Shown here: piece by piece, positions 36,458 through 50,600 of the stretch
Numbering within the stretch: position 1 is the first letter of the stretch
Layout: every line of letters begins with the position of its first letter
Assembly: GCF_002078875.1 (NCBI RefSeq)
Contig: NC_034412.1
Location: 12,276,995-12,340,994, forward strand
DNA length: 64,000 bases
From: Numida meleagris
Lineage: Eukaryota > Chordata > Aves > Galliformes > Numididae
Reading direction: 5' to 3'
Notes under the pieces: generated by a model
The model's input: the letters and a program-made list of their open reading frames with translations, nothing else
Database searches by the model: none
What the model was told of the DNA's origin: nothing
Translations under genes and position numbers: made by a program

Positions 36458-36489
36458 AAATAAATAATAATAAATAAATAAATAAATAC
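36458..36489. repeat. (AAAT)n simple repeat
   Basis: Interrupted AAAT/AAT units are followed by four clean AAAT copies, next to other A-rich sequence. It is an ordinary intronic microsatellite that may be length-polymorphic. Confidence 0.9.
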
Positions 36490-36799
36490 AGTAATAAAAT
36501 TAAAAGAATCACTGATGCACTGGGATTATGAGAATTAAAATGAATGAGATTGTCTCATAAGAATGTAAAAATTAACTAGTGTCAGTACTTTGGTGAGCAC
36601 AGGCTTCTCCACCTTAAGCGTTCCTAAGTATCTACCTTCAATCACTTTTGCATACTTTTAAGGACACTACTGCTACTTAAAGTAATTCCTCTGCCACACA
36701 TGGAAAACTAAAGTACTACGTCATGGTGCAACTGCCTCACAGTGTGCGGTGATCACTTGCCCCTTGATCATACACACCAAGTCCATATAGGAATCAGAA

Positions 36800-37140
36800 T
36801 GTCACAGTTTGCCAGGTTAGAAAAGAAAAAAAAAAGTGTCTATACAGTGTTATTTCTAACTAGAAAATGGCTATTGGCTATGAACTGCTCCTACATGAGC
36901 CCTGGGTGTCCTCCCCTTTAAAGAACAGGGAGGCCACGAAGATACAGAAAGTGCCGTCCTGGAAGCCACAACAATCAGGGCTGTATTCCCCACCCCTGAA
37001 CACAATGCGAGCAAGAACTGATATATTGAATAAAACATCGATATAGCAACTACATTAGAAACAACAAGCTGCAACACAGAGTGGGAATGAATCAAGATCT
37101 AGAAGGCTCATGCCAAGAACTGTATCCCACTGAAATGACA
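36800..37140 (+). mobile_element. Candidate solo LTR of an endogenous retrovirus-like element
   Basis: A block of 341 bp begins TGTCAC and ends ATGACA, giving a TGTCA...TGACA inverted terminus of LTR type. Inside are a TTTAAA box near 36916, a GC-richer centre, and an AATAAA signal at about 37023. The phrase GGCTATTGGCTATGAACTGC resembles avian ERVL-type LTRs as I remember them. The flanks show no matching target duplication (CAGAA left, ATGTA right), and no internal retroviral genes are present. Family and orientation are inferred. Confidence 0.4.
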
Positions 37141-38397
37141 ATGTAGTCACATCCTTCGAGAATTAAACACTTACTGTTTTCCTTTAGTGGTTGCACTCAA
37201 TGCCCCAACCCATCAGGAAAGGCATCAATAAGCGCAATAAAGAAGAGAAACCTTTATCAGATAATTTGGAACATGATTCTTTGAAACACCGTTAACTGCG
37301 AGCATTTTGGATTGCTTCCAAGCTGCCATTCTCATTCTATGAGTTTTGAATATCCAGAGTAATGAAACTGCCAGAGAATGTAATAAATGGGTAGAAAACA
37401 TTTTCTTTACTTCAGTGAAGCAGCAAAAATGCCTACAGAAATTGCCTGTTTAATTGACACCAAAAGCATGGCTGCCTAAATCTATTTGAAAAACCAGCAA
37501 ACATAACAAGGCAAACTTTAAACAGCACGATAGATTTGAAAAACGGAGAACCAGCAAATGGGTAAGTTACCCTTGCATAATAAGTTAACATACATCAGCT
37601 GCTTTGCTTTACCCGTCCTCAGGCACATTCTTACCTTGAGGCATACTGAAATAACCACAAAATAAATCGAGATCACTTTCCCTCTGCCTCAACAAAAGGA
37701 AAATATCTACTTCCCACTAAGCACAGATTACTGCCAGATGTAAGCACGCACATAAATAATTATTGAGAAGCACCTTGTAGTTTTTCCTCAGCTCTTCTCA
37801 GCAGATTATTTTTAATACTATTTTTGTGGTATATATTCCTCTATCCTGCTGGGAAAGGACATTCAAATTGTTTGCTACTTCTATTGATACAACAGATTGA
37901 ATATTACATTTCCAGCAGAAAAGCTAAACCAACTTAGAATTTTTCATCAATTTCCATACTTAGCAGAAATGTTTTTCAAAAACAAAATGAAGTCAGAATA
38001 TCCACTCTGAAAATAAGATAGATCAGCTATCTATCAGAAATTATATAAATACATATAGATCTGTGGAGATTAGCAGTGAGGTTTTTTGCCTCAGCATCAT
38101 CTCATTTTACCGTCAGTAGGGGCTGGCAACCTCCAGGATAATTGTTAAACAGGACACCATTGGCTCTCACATTACCAGTGGTAAAACTGATGGGTAGTTC
38201 TGAACAGAAAGCATTAACTGCATTACACTAACGCATCACATTAGTCTGTTTATGCTATTATTACATTATGAAAACATCACACAGCGAAAGAATTACCAAT
38301 AGTGTCTTCATTCCCTGTTTTCCCTTTTTAGAAGCATTTTTTCTTGAGCAACAGTGGGGTGCACAAGATATTTTTATGATGGGAAATTATGATAAGC

Positions 38398-38421
38398 AAT
38401 GTTATGAAAATTCATAACATT
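38398..38421. repeat. 24-bp near-perfect palindrome
   Basis: AATGTTATGAA and TTCATAACATT are exact reverse complements separated by AA. The short AT-rich spacing favours a cruciform or a dimeric protein site over an RNA hairpin. Function is unknown. Confidence 0.85.
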
Positions 38422-39038
38422 TTTACTCCTCAAATGAATTTTATTAGTTTCAAATACGTTATCCACATGTCAGTAACTGAAATTAATTATATGCCATTCC
38501 TAAAATACGTACCCTTTGTATTACTGAAGTTATTAATTAATCTTGAAAAATGACAGGTACTATTTTATTTTTAAAAATAGCTAGTATTCCGATCTATATG
38601 CAAAGATTTTAAAATATTTTTTTAAAACAAAAGATTAACCAATTCAAATTAACTTAACTTTGAGGTTAAACATATGGGTCATTGCCTAATTCAAGGCTAA
38701 CAACATTACTTCAATATCTTAAGGTTCTGCAATGAATACTCTCAGTTATGTTGAAATTGGGGCTATCACAGCAGGAATAAATTTCCAATATTTTTATGAA
38801 ACAAAAATTCCCAAGCAAAATCCCCCACTGGGATTTTCGAAACTATGGAAATTACACACCTAGTCTATTAAAGTAAAAAGAACTTGAACTCCTAAATCTT
38901 TTTCTGTTTTAAGAACAAGAGCATGCTACAACCTCTATTCAGATACATTAAGTTTTACAGAACCTTCTGTTTGTCTCTCCTTAAAAACTTTGACCCCAGT
39001 GAAAAGTTCAAGCCAGATTTGGTTTACATTAGTAGACA

Positions 39039-39318
39039 GTGAGAGGACAACAGGGAATGGTTTTATACTAAAGGAGGGGAAACTGAGGTTAGATGTCGGG
39101 GGGAAGTTTTTTCACTGAGAGGGTGGTGAGGTGCTGGCACAGGTTGCACAGAGAGGTTTTGGGTGACCCATCCCTGGAGGTGTTCAAGGCCAGGTTGGAT
39201 GGGGCCCTGGGCAGCCAGAGCTGGTGCTTGGATCTAGAGGTCAGCAACCCTGACCGCAGCAGGGGGGTGGGAACTAGGTGATCTCTGAGGATCCTTCCAA
39301 CCCAAGCCATTCTATGAC
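39039..39318 (+). mobile_element. CR1 LINE, 3' end
   Basis: The sequence includes GAGAGGACAACAGGGAATGG, GGTTAGATGTC, CAGAGAGGTTTTGGGTGACC, CATCCCTGGAGGTGTTCAAG and CATTCTATGA, the standard CR1 3' region in forward orientation with one tail unit. It lies antisense to DNER. Open frames on both strands are the usual CR1 read-throughs. Confidence 0.93.
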
Positions 39319-41389
39319 CTCAAAAATAATGAAACTTCATTTACAGGCATTGTATAAACTAGTAACCAGATGGAAAATCAGGTCTTTTTGAGTGCTCTAA
39401 CTGCCGAAAAGATCGCAGCATATGCTCACACTTAAATGTAAGCAACATAGCTACAAGACAGAGCGCCCTTACTAAGTACAACAGTAACAACTCACTTTCT
39501 GTGGCATCAACATCAACCAATCTCAAGACACAAATACATATTAGGTAAGATTTTGTTAGTTCAAGTACTAATGGTATTTCTTGATTTAGACATCTGAGGC
39601 TTCAGACATTTACAGATGAGGTAAGGCAAAAATAGGCACACAGTTCTCACAAGAGCAACAGGAGCAAATAATAGTCATGAACTAAAGCTATGAAGTTAAA
39701 CTATCCACAGCATATAGAATCTTGAAAAACTCAATGGTTGTGACAAGGGGCTACTCTCCTAGCTTTTGCCCACAAAAGGCTGTGGAAAGAGGAAAAGATC
39801 AAGTATACAGAGTAACTAAAGAGGTGTGGCATAATCATTCATTGATGCCTTATTTTCCAAAACAAGTATGAACAAACAAAATCTTGGGAGTGTGAAAAGA
39901 ACAAGTAATAATAATTTAAAGCTACAATACATCAAAAAGAAGGCATTTTACCACCTGAGCCATTTGGCAACAGAAAATGCTTAAATACCTGGTCATATAG
40001 AGGAGCATTTTAAATAACAGCATTACAACCGACATTACTGCTCTCAGTTAGAAACTGCTGGCAGAAATGTAAATCACAGGAATGTGGTCTCCTGTTTTTT
40101 TTTTTTTTTATTTCTTAAACATTCTACCAGATCATAATGAGATTAACTCACTTTTTTATTTTAAAATGGGGTCAGAGATAATGTAGAAAAGTCAGTGTCT
40201 TTATCTCATAACCAAAATGCATGCCTGCACATAAAGAACAATGTCCAGTGGGTTTCAAGCCAACATTCAGTTCCTGATTCCTGAAAAATTTATCATTTTA
40301 CTGCAAAAGTAATGGGATTCAATATTTGAATGATGGTGGGAGTAGAGGTAAGAGCCCAAAATTTCTCCACCCTTCTTTGCTTGCTCACCATCACTCAGTC
40401 ACACTGGCACCCATCCCCATCCTCACTCACTCTTGGCCCTGCGATTCTTGCTCTGTGAAAGCGGTTTGAACTACAACACTTTATCTCACATTCTGTGACA
40501 GGCTGAGTGAACTCAGTTGCTTCCTGGCAGCTAACACACAGTAACTTGTTAAGAAATGACAGCAGCAGCATATGCCTGCACCTTCAGAATAGGACAATCT
40601 TCAGATGCATAAAATAGATCTCTGTATACACTGGCTAGGGGCAGTGCTTCCTTCAACCCCAACTGAAATAGCTGTTTTGCCAAACTATTTTCTTTTGTCA
40701 CCACTGAAACCATTTTTTTGTTTTAAATAAATTATCTTGTGATCCCAAAGTCCTTCTAAAATTATTATTAGAAATAAACTCGATGATGACTTACATAACA
40801 TACACAGTTACTATCATTGAGGGCTTTATCTTTCTGGTTAATGCTAGTACAATCTTTCTAATGTGAATTTTTGTTTTTTTTACTTGTAATTTCATCCTCT
40901 AGATCAGTCTCACGTCTCTATTTTATAAATACAGACTTTCTGTTTCTTTAGCACAGAGGACTCCAGTCTGAATTTTCTTATCACAAAGACTGAAACTACC
41001 TCAAAAATCTCTGGTGCAGGGAACTGAAATTTTGTATTTAGCCCACCCCTCTAGGGCAGTGGATCCAATCTCAAGTCTCCTGCAGTTACAGGGAACCTGT
41101 CATCACAAAGAGCAGAATTATTCCTCTGTGTGCTTACTAATTTTTTTCTCTCAGTCGCATCAGAGATAACAAGCAGAAAGTTGTTTGTCGTAAGATCTTC
41201 CAACTGCTGTCTCCAGGATGCCGTTTATACTCATTGTTCAGCATGATGAAAGATGCGTACAGAAAAGGTAGGATGAATGTCAGTAAAGTACTGCCCAGCA
41301 ACCAACCTCATCATCTATCATTTTAAATCTGCCCTAGAAGATTGTAGCTGTTACCAAACGCATTACAATATTAATGAACACTGGAAAGG

Positions 41390-41422
41390 ATTTGTGCCCC
41401 CTCTGGATGAAGGGGCACAAAT
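41390..41422. repeat. 11-bp perfect hairpin
   Basis: ATTTGTGCCCC (41390-41400) and GGGGCACAAAT (41412-41422) are perfect reverse complements around an 11-base loop. The stem is GC-strong at the loop end. It is too short for a typical microRNA precursor. Confidence 0.85.
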
Positions 41423-44292
41423 GAAAGGGCTCTTCCCCTTCAGAATATTAAGTATTATAGTCGCATCTTTTTTTGCTTAAGAGGGTAAGGATTTACAGAT
41501 CTTATTGAGATCACGCTGGGAAGCTTGATTTTTACTACAAAGACAATAGCAGCAGAATTCGATTTCCTGCAGATAGCTTGAACGGCCTTTTATTAATTAG
41601 AGTCCTGCATGCATGCTTGCATTTTTAATAAGGTTTTCTGTAGTTTTTATTTTCTTCTTGTATTTTTGCAAGATTTCATTAATTCTCGTAGCAAAGCATT
41701 CAGTTTTGGTGGCAAACCAAATGTCATCTACTATAGCAATTTGCGATAATGGACAGTAAGACCTGTACAGCAGTGCTTGATATCATTTCAGACGTAAGGA
41801 GGAACTTCTGCGGATATTCAGATTATGAGGCACTTAGGGGCTGAAGCCCTTGCCTCTTTATGCAACAGCTACAAGAATTAAAGGGAATGTTCCCTGCTGC
41901 CATAAAAGAATTACAGTTGGTCCTGGCAGTTATCAGCCAGCCTACTGCCTCCCAGTCACATGCACTGAAGCACTAGCATGCTGTCATTTCCATGGCTTAG
42001 CTCTGATGTGTTAGTGACAGTATAAAAAATGCTACATTACCTACAGTAATTGTATTGAAAGCTGGTGATTTAGGAAACAAGTGAACAGGCAGCAAAACAT
42101 GGAGTCTACAAATAGCAAAGCAGTTTAGTACATTTTGCACAATAGTGCATCTCCAGGGGCCCACTGAACTCGACAAAACTCCATTTGTAAATGTGTGGAT
42201 TTGCATCACAGCATGAAATAGAATCTTTTGATAAATGCTAAATATTCTTGAAAAATACTGAAAACTACACATATACGTCTTGCAACAGTATTGTGTCCAT
42301 GACCTTCAATAAATACATGAATACTAAAATTAAATAAATAAAAAAAGAAAGAGAAAACAGGAATAGAAATGTAGTAATATTAAACCTCTCTTACAAGATG
42401 CCACGTAGGAAGTTTCAGATGGACAAAAAAAAAAAGGTTCATTAAATCCCTGCTGTGCCATATCCTACATATCTTATTGTGTCAGGTTACATGGTATTTT
42501 AAGACACTACACAACAGCTATTCCTTCTGAGGACAGAAAGTACATTGGGGTAGGAAAAGATTCTTACTGCTGCATCTGCAAAATGGCAAACAACAACATA
42601 ACCTCATTATGGTTGTATGTTGGTAGGATTTTGTAGCTGTTGTTTTTCACTTGTCCCTGTTCCGGGACCATTAGTTGCATCAAAAATAGTTTTAATTAAT
42701 ATGAGTGACTAAAAGAATGACAAAAATAGGGACCAAAAAAAACCAATAAGTCATGAAAGCAATTTTCTTTTCTTTTCTGTTGCTTCTGTTTTGCTTCCTT
42801 GTGCCCAGAAAACATTTTGGATTTGCAGTGCTCTTTCAAGATTCCATAAAAAGTCATAAAATTTGAAAACCATGATGTGATTAACTGATAATCCTAGCAA
42901 AGCTCTTCTCTTGTTTTTAATATACTTGCCTTTTGCCTCGCAGAAAATCTTTTTGAATTAAAGACCTTTACAATATTTTTCTGAGACATAAGGTTTTTTA
43001 AAATACTATATTGATAAAGAAGTTATTTTGTCTGGTAATTTCTTATTTCTCAAAAGACATTTCAGAGGGTGGAAGTGGGACAACTCTGAAATTGGAAAGA
43101 AATAATGATTCCAGGAGAAGAACAAAAGAGTAGTTGATCAGGAAAGATATTTTTTGACAACACAAGAGAAAGAAGTATTATATTAATCAAAACATCTAGT
43201 TGCAGAATCAGTCTGATTTTCTAACATTAAAGATGAATCATGGGTTCAGGGTTCTTTTTTGCAACAAAACAGACATAGATGAAACAGAAAAAGAAATATG
43301 GCTAGTGCTAGAGCTTTTAGTGCAAAGAAATAGATTTGCCCTGCAAAGACAAGAATTTATGTATTTTTTGTAAACAAATACAAATATTGTATGTATATTT
43401 TTATTTTATTTTTATGCTAATATTCTTATTATTGAATAATTCAATTGTTACTGTGTGATTTTACCTAAGAATATGAAAACATTAAAAAATGTGTCAGTGC
43501 TAAATAATGTTTTCTGTATCTTTAACGTGAGATCTCCACCTTAAGTCATGTCCTCGAAGCACTCAGCTGCAAGATACTCATAGAATATGAACTGCTAACA
43601 TTAACAACAAAAAGCTAAGAAGAAATTATGTCAAAAACATTACTTTCTGAAACATTAGGTTTCTAAACCAGCTGAAGCCAAAAATGCTACTTACGCATGT
43701 AAAGCATATATATTATTGCTTTTACTTATAAGGTTCACATGCAGGAGGAATACAAAAATCCATCTATTGCCAGGCGCAGAGCAGAATGAATTTTTAGAAC
43801 TATTGAGATTTCCTGTTTACAACAGAAATGCCCTTACAATAATTTAGTCTCTGTTCTGGAAAAATCAGGCCCCTCCGCTTCCAAAAGGCTTTCTTGTGGA
43901 ACTCTCCAGAACTCCACTACCACTCCTTGCTCAAATGTTTATAAGGTCTCTACAAAAGCTGCAATTTGTGATGATTGCAGAGCCATCTTGGAATACCTAC
44001 TTCAATGATATCCTTGAAGACTACAGATTTTTAGACCCTGCTGAAGAAAAAACAGCTCCTTTACAACTTTTGATAGGTTAGCAGATCCACGTAATTTTTT
44101 CTCTCTTCTCAAATGATCTGCTGCTTAATTACAAGCTCATCTGGAAAGATCAATACTGCTTGGCAGTAACCAATTCACTATCATAAGTTTCCTACATTTG
44201 ATTATGAGAAACTCAAGTCAATTTTTGTTATTCACATGTGCATGCTCTATCAATACTTCCTGAAATCCTGGGACCACATATGGGAGAGGAAG

Positions 44293-44309
44293 AAAAAAAA
44301 AAAAAAAAA
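44293..44309. repeat. Poly-A run (17)
   Basis: A homopolymer in intron 1, preceded by a short purine-rich stretch (GGGAGAGGAAG). Confidence 0.9.
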
Positions 44310-46640
44310 CAGAACAAAAATATATTTCACGGTCTTAAAAATAAAATCAAAAGAAAAATACTATGAGACTATGACATCCAGACACACACTAAATCTTCAT
44401 GGTATTCATCCTTAAAAGAAATAGGCCTGAATTCGTCAAGTGCCTCAGGGATGGAGAGAGACAAGACTGCATATGGCCTCCTCTGCCATCGCTGACTTCA
44501 TGCAACAGCAACAACAAAAAAGGGTAAAGGAAACATTAAGTTCCCAATAAAACCAGATAAATCTTTGTGTTCAGTATTGCTTTCAGCAAGATCAAATCGC
44601 GCTCACTATCTGTTTTTGCCATTCCAAATGGAACAAAGGGGTGGATCACTGGAAAGCCTAAGACAAGGAGTAAGGCAGCTTCAAATCAGCACCAACAGCA
44701 AACATAAATAACAATTAGCTAGAACAAATGTATTTAAAACACTGGTATACATAAAATATGATACTTAATTATACCTAGAGCTCTAATTTGTCCAACAGCT
44801 TCACTTTCATTTAATTATTTTGATTTCAAAAACAGCCTAGCAGGAATGAACTAGTGCCCAAGTCAGTTTTACTGGAATTCAGTGGCTATGCAGAGTCAGG
44901 TTAAATGTTGGCTGAGGTCTGGCCAGATATGGTGGCCCTGACTAGATTCAGGCAGTAAAGAGAAACCTGCAAGGCAGAAAAAAATTCTGGGATCTTTGTC
45001 TTTCTAGGTTTGTAGATCAGATTTGAATTTAGAAAAAGTGAGAGACCGAAAGGTAAGGAAAAACCAGGTGGCTCATGCACAAGCTTTCTCACACAGCTTT
45101 GCCAGCATATTGCCAGCTTGAATTGTCACACTGCTGTTATTTTTCTATTAGCCTTTAACAGAACAGACTGCATATTTTATAAAGACGTTCAAGAATAATT
45201 TCTTGCACACAAAAATGCCAAGTAACGAAGAAATAATTAGTAATCTCATTTTAATTTATGACCTAAAAGAGGATTTGAATCTTGATAAGACATGGAATAT
45301 TGCTCCTGAAAACCTAAAAAGGAAAAAAACCCACTTCAGACTGCCTGATTTATGACTTCCTCACACTATGATTCGTTTAACAAAAAAATGTACTAAACTA
45401 TTTACATACTCCCTCACTGCACAGAAAAAATACCACAATGCAAACTAATTATTTTTGTCATCTGGGGATGTTGGTCAGTATTATTTATGTCGAAAACACA
45501 GCTAAAGAAATTCTGGGTATCTTCACTGCACAACTAGACACCGAAACCTCCCTCCTAAACCCAGTTATATTACAGCAAGTAGTGCTGCATGGGTCTGCAA
45601 AATGCCTTACTGTGCCATTGACCAGGATAGAAAAGAAAGCCATTCTCCACCATAAATGTCCAGAGACTGAAAACTGGTATTCCAAATAGACTGGAGCACA
45701 GCGTTGACCCATCCTAAATATCTTTAGGATCCCTTTCTCCAGTCCACACAGACAGAAGTCAGAAAAATGAAAGCAAAGCAAAGCAGTTTTTGACAAGCCA
45801 TCTGGTAAGACAATTACTGTTTCTTTTAAAATAACTTTCCATATGTTGGTAACTACTTATATTCTCTTGTCCCATAATACAATTACTCTGGAACTAAAAA
45901 CACATGCTGGAGTGCAGAAATTAGAATATATTCACAATTTAGGATATACCCAAGAGCTATTGTATTTGTTCTTTTACTTAATATAGGAAATTCTGCCAGC
46001 TGATTTATTACTGTTCTTCATCACCAATTCTTATTAGATTACAAACTGCAATGACTTTGCAGAACAAAGCACTGTTATACTGGGGTTAGGTTTGTTCCCC
46101 TTCTCTTCTTTTTTTTTCTTTTTAATCCACCATATTGCTAAACCTGTTCCATCTATTTAGCCTGTACTTCTTATTTTAGTAATATTTCCAAAACAGAATT
46201 ACTTATTTCCATTCCAGTAGACACATTCTACATTCTCATCAGCCTTCCTACAGCCAAGCTATGTTACCGCACATCAGCAAATCCAGTGCACTGAATGCTT
46301 TTTTACCCTAATGCTGTAAGTCCCTCTTCTGCTTATTATTAAGACGGCAAAATTTTCTTCGCATATTTTTATTTATCATATTGCTTATCAGGTTAAATGG
46401 GAGGAAAAATGCCTGTCACTCCATATTGCATATAAATGAAGTATACAATTCGTTATTACCTTAATGATTACTATTAGATGTCCCTATGAGCTTGTCTGGA
46501 TTTTCAAACTACATCAGTCTACCTAACAAAATGTCTTACTTTTGCTTAAAAACTGCACTCTAAGTAGTAACAAGTACATTTATATTGAAGGAAAAATGAA
46601 CTAAGGTTGCCAGCTAAGTACTTGTTTGAAAAAAAACATG

Positions 46641-46665
46641 AAACAAACAAACAAAAAAAAAAAAA
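46641..46665. repeat. (CAAA)n / poly-A simple repeat
   Basis: AAACAAACAAAC runs into 13 A bases. No retrocopy or SINE body is visible to the left, so this is treated as a plain simple repeat. Confidence 0.85.
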
Positions 46666-47320
46666 CAATCAAGACCTAAGACAGAATAAGCCATCTGTAA
46701 AGCAAGTTGTAAGATAACTAATGATAAGATAGCAGATTTTATATTCTTCAAGAAATAAAGATCGACACATTTCAGCAGAAGCAATACATGACATACACAC
46801 TCTTAACATTCAAACACCTGCATAACTAAGTGGCAGAAGTTCTCTCAATTTAGCAGTGAAAGCCTTTCCTCCATGAATCTGTATCATAGAATAATAAATT
46901 CTGGATTATCATTTTTTTAAAATTCATCGTATTAATTCATACATATGCAAGCATGGTGTTCAAACAGCAGATTTTATCAGATTGTCTAGTTTAGTTTTAT
47001 TTTTTTTTATATACGGTAGCCTAAACACTTCTGTGCACAGAGGCAGATCACTGGCACACACACAGAAGCTTACAGCAGAAGCATCAATAGTAAATTACAC
47101 CCCGTAGCAGGTAGCAGAATAGAAATAATCTAACAGTGCAAGAAACTCTTTCCAGACAAAGGAAATTTCATGTCCCATAATTAAAATGACATACTCACCA
47201 AGACTGATATGAAAATGTCAAAGCACCTGTTAAATCAAAGAACCACAGAAATTTTCATCTGAAGTTTATCAGTTTGCATACTAATTTGTTAATGGTACAG
47301 ATTATCTGATCCCTGCAGTG

Positions 47321-47604
47321 AATCATAGAATGAGCATAGAATCACAGAATGGCTTGGGCTGGAACGGACCTTAAAGCCCACCCAGTCCCAACCCCTGCCA
47401 TGGGCTGGCTGCCCCCACCAGCTCAGGCTGCCCAGGGCCCATCCAACCTGGCCTTGAGCACCTCCAGGGATGGGGCACCCACAGCTTTGTAGGGCCACCT
47501 GTCTCAGTGCCTCACCACCCTCTGAGCAAAGAGTTTCTGCTTAATGTCTAATTTAAATCAGCCTTCTTTCAATTTAAAACCATTAACCTCTGTCTCATCA
47601 AGTG
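47321..47604 (-). mobile_element. CR1 LINE, 3' end
   Basis: It starts with tail-type sequence (AATCATAGAATG, ATAGAATCACAGAATGG), then GGCTTGGGCTGGAACGGACC, CCATGGGCTGGCTGCCCCCA, CTGGCCTTGAGCACCTCCAG and TGAGCAAAGAGTTTCTGC. About 284 bp are retained, fairly well preserved, in DNER orientation in intron 1. Confidence 0.93.
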
Positions 47605-50600
47605 CAATACTGACCTGAATAGGACATCATCCTTGATTTTTTTCTTATAATCAATATTTACCGCAGACTAAAAGCCAGGCACCAGACAGCATAGACAGCC
47701 ATAAAAAAAGTGCATCAGGAATGAAAGCGTTAAGAGTAAGCAAATTGAAAAAGAACAATTATGGCCATTCTCCAAGAAAGAGGAAAAGCAAATTTTGAAG
47801 GAGAAATAGTCACAATATAAATTACATGTATAAATAATCTTGGGCAAGACTGCCTTTACTTAGACACAACACAGAAAAATCTTCACTTTATATACATAGC
47901 ATTCAAAAAAGCTCACCTCAGCCTAAGATTATTATGAATGGACCAAATTTCTATGATTTAAATTACAGGCCCCATCCTATAAATGCTCTCATATCCATGA
48001 GAGTGGAAGTTAGTATGACTGTTGAGAAGTGGGGCTTTATCTTCGTGTAAGAGGGTCAAAAGTAGTTGAGATGTGCCTTAAAAATGAGATGACTCTGTTT
48101 AAAGCGGGGCTCCCACTGTACCTGCTCCATTCTTTGTTCCAGAATCTTTCGCCCTGTTATTGCATTCTACCTGCCTTCCCACCCTGATCAAATGGGAAAA
48201 TGTCACATTTCACTACAGTGCTTGTTTAACTAAACAGGAATTTACTTCATTCACAATCCTTTGATATCAACAGAATACCTTAAAGAGTGTTCTGGTAATT
48301 AGGGAATGTGTCATTCTCAAGCAAAATCTTCTGTAACTCAAGAACAAGTTCAGAAGGGTTTCTTTCAGACAGCTCCAACTGCATCTCTTTGTACAACTAA
48401 ATACCGAGAAATCTGTACTGTATATAATGGTTGTATTGTATATAACATGCTGTAAAAAATGCAGTTTTACTTCATCATATCAGTTCTTGAAACATAAACC
48501 TTACCTTACTCCTTAATTTTCATTAAAAGGAAATGCAGCCTTCATTTTCTCAGCGTTTTCTTAGTAATAAGTCTATTTGTTCCCAAAATGTATTTCATTT
48601 TAAAATACATTCAACTTACCTTTTTTTTGTTTAAACAACAACAACAAAAAGTAAATGTCACAGCCCACATATTTTGAGACACATAGAAGTATAGAATAAA
48701 TATTTGTATATTTATTCTTTACAGCAAAAAAGTAGATTTACACTTTTCTCCTTTTACCACGAAGATACAGCAAGCTTTTGAAGGATAAGGCAGAATAACT
48801 AGAAGGCTTTAAAAAAGAAAATCTCATTCTGTACTTGGAAAAGTTTGAGACTGAAGATTTGAATCCAACTCATGTGTTCTACGAAAACGTCCTGACTCTA
48901 AGCATGACGGTTATTCTGAAGTAAGTCTCCTTCAGTCCACTGTTAACATTTTATATTAGATTGGTAATTATGCATCTACTCCAGAAGACACTTAAACTTA
49001 GTTTACCAAAATCCAGGTAAGTGCCTTTCCTACTGAGGGAGGGAGATCTTCAGCGTCAGTTTGTTCAAGCAGGATATTTAATCTTTATTGCACTACAGAT
49101 TTCCCTACAGAAAGGACAGAGCTACACGTCACTTTGTAGGTTACCATACCTAGTCAAATTACTGTAGCTGCAGCAGATCAGCCACAGCAGTGAGGAATTT
49201 GCTAGAATTTCTTAGTCTACCTACCAGTATTTTAAGTGTCTACACACATGAGCTGTCTTACTCAGGCATCAATACAAACTGACTACATCTGACACCAAAG
49301 CCTCCAACTATACATGCATTTCCATCCAGAAGCCATCACAAAGCTCATCCATGTCAAAACAGCTGGGGTCATCAGTAAGTGAGAAGGTAAAACAAGTGGG
49401 GTTGTTAGCTAACATTGACTTACGTACAATCGCTCGACCTTTCTTTACTCTGTAATAAAGAATCACATCTCCACCTTTTAGAAGCATATGAAATCCATCA
49501 CTTATTTAATACCTTTTCCACTTTTTTCTAAATAATATATCTAAGACAATAATTGGAGTTAACAGTAAAAATAACTTGAAGGATAGGTGAACATGTTCAC
49601 TGTTTCAGAACAAAACAGTAGTGACAGCAACAACCTAAAAACATCAAACTTCAGCCAGAACAGGCACATGACATGTATTTTGCTTTGTAGCCTTATATCA
49701 TAATACAAATGTCATCTACCTACGTGCTGTCACAGAATATTGAAAACAAAGCTTTTGCACCTCACAAAAAATATATCAAATTAGATTTTATGTGTATTTG
49801 TTTTTTTGCTTATAAAATATTAATGAGCTGGTCTATAAAAAAAATTCTCTCTTGACAAACCCCTCCAACAAGGAAAACAAGCAGAAAATAATGCTGACTG
49901 ACTGTGGAAAGCCTCCTTCACCCCATCCTTCTAACACACACTCTTACTTTTACCCTTGCATGTTAGTAATAAGCCACCAACCAGACTGCTGCTCTTACGA
50001 AAAGTGCAGAGTAAGCAGATAGTTTGGAATCCTGCATCTTTTAATTCTTCGTCAGCAAAAATTACTAAGAAAGCTTGAAATTTATCAGTACATTGTTTGA
50101 ATTAATGTGCATGACAAATCTAGTGATCAGGTCTTGCTTTACATAAGTAAAGGGGTAAAAACATAGACAAAGCACCTGCAAAAGGCCACTCCATCTGGCC
50201 GTGTAAGAACATGTCAGACAGAGAGGAATAAAGGTAAGCTTCTCTTAGTGTTCTGACAATACCAAAAATAGCAACTTCAGCTCTGAGAACTTGAGAAGTA
50301 AGAATACATGAACCAGAAAACAGCACTTAGGCAGAAGCCATGAGTCACTGGCATCGGCTTAGCAGAACACACACAGTTCCCATGGAATCCGCTTACTGGC
50401 CACACTCAAAAGTCATGCTGAGTTACAGAAATTGGTTTTGTTACATTCTTTGTGCAAGAATTCTTCTGTAACAGTTTTTCAGTAGTTATTTCAAGTTAAA
50501 TTGTAACCATAAAGATGGGTTATTCTCATTGTGTGGGAATTTTATATACTCCTAGCAAAGACATCTTTCACCTTCAAAATCCTCCGCTTGTATTGCTGGG

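Noticed and set aside
39089..39310. 73-codon minus and 62-codon plus ORFs
   Set aside because: Both lie wholly in a CR1 3' end and are read-throughs of repeat sequence.
44293..44309. Poly-A runs here and elsewhere as tails of processed pseudogenes or SINEs
   Set aside because: No cDNA-like body, SINE body or target duplication could be seen beside them; plain homopolymers are the simpler reading.
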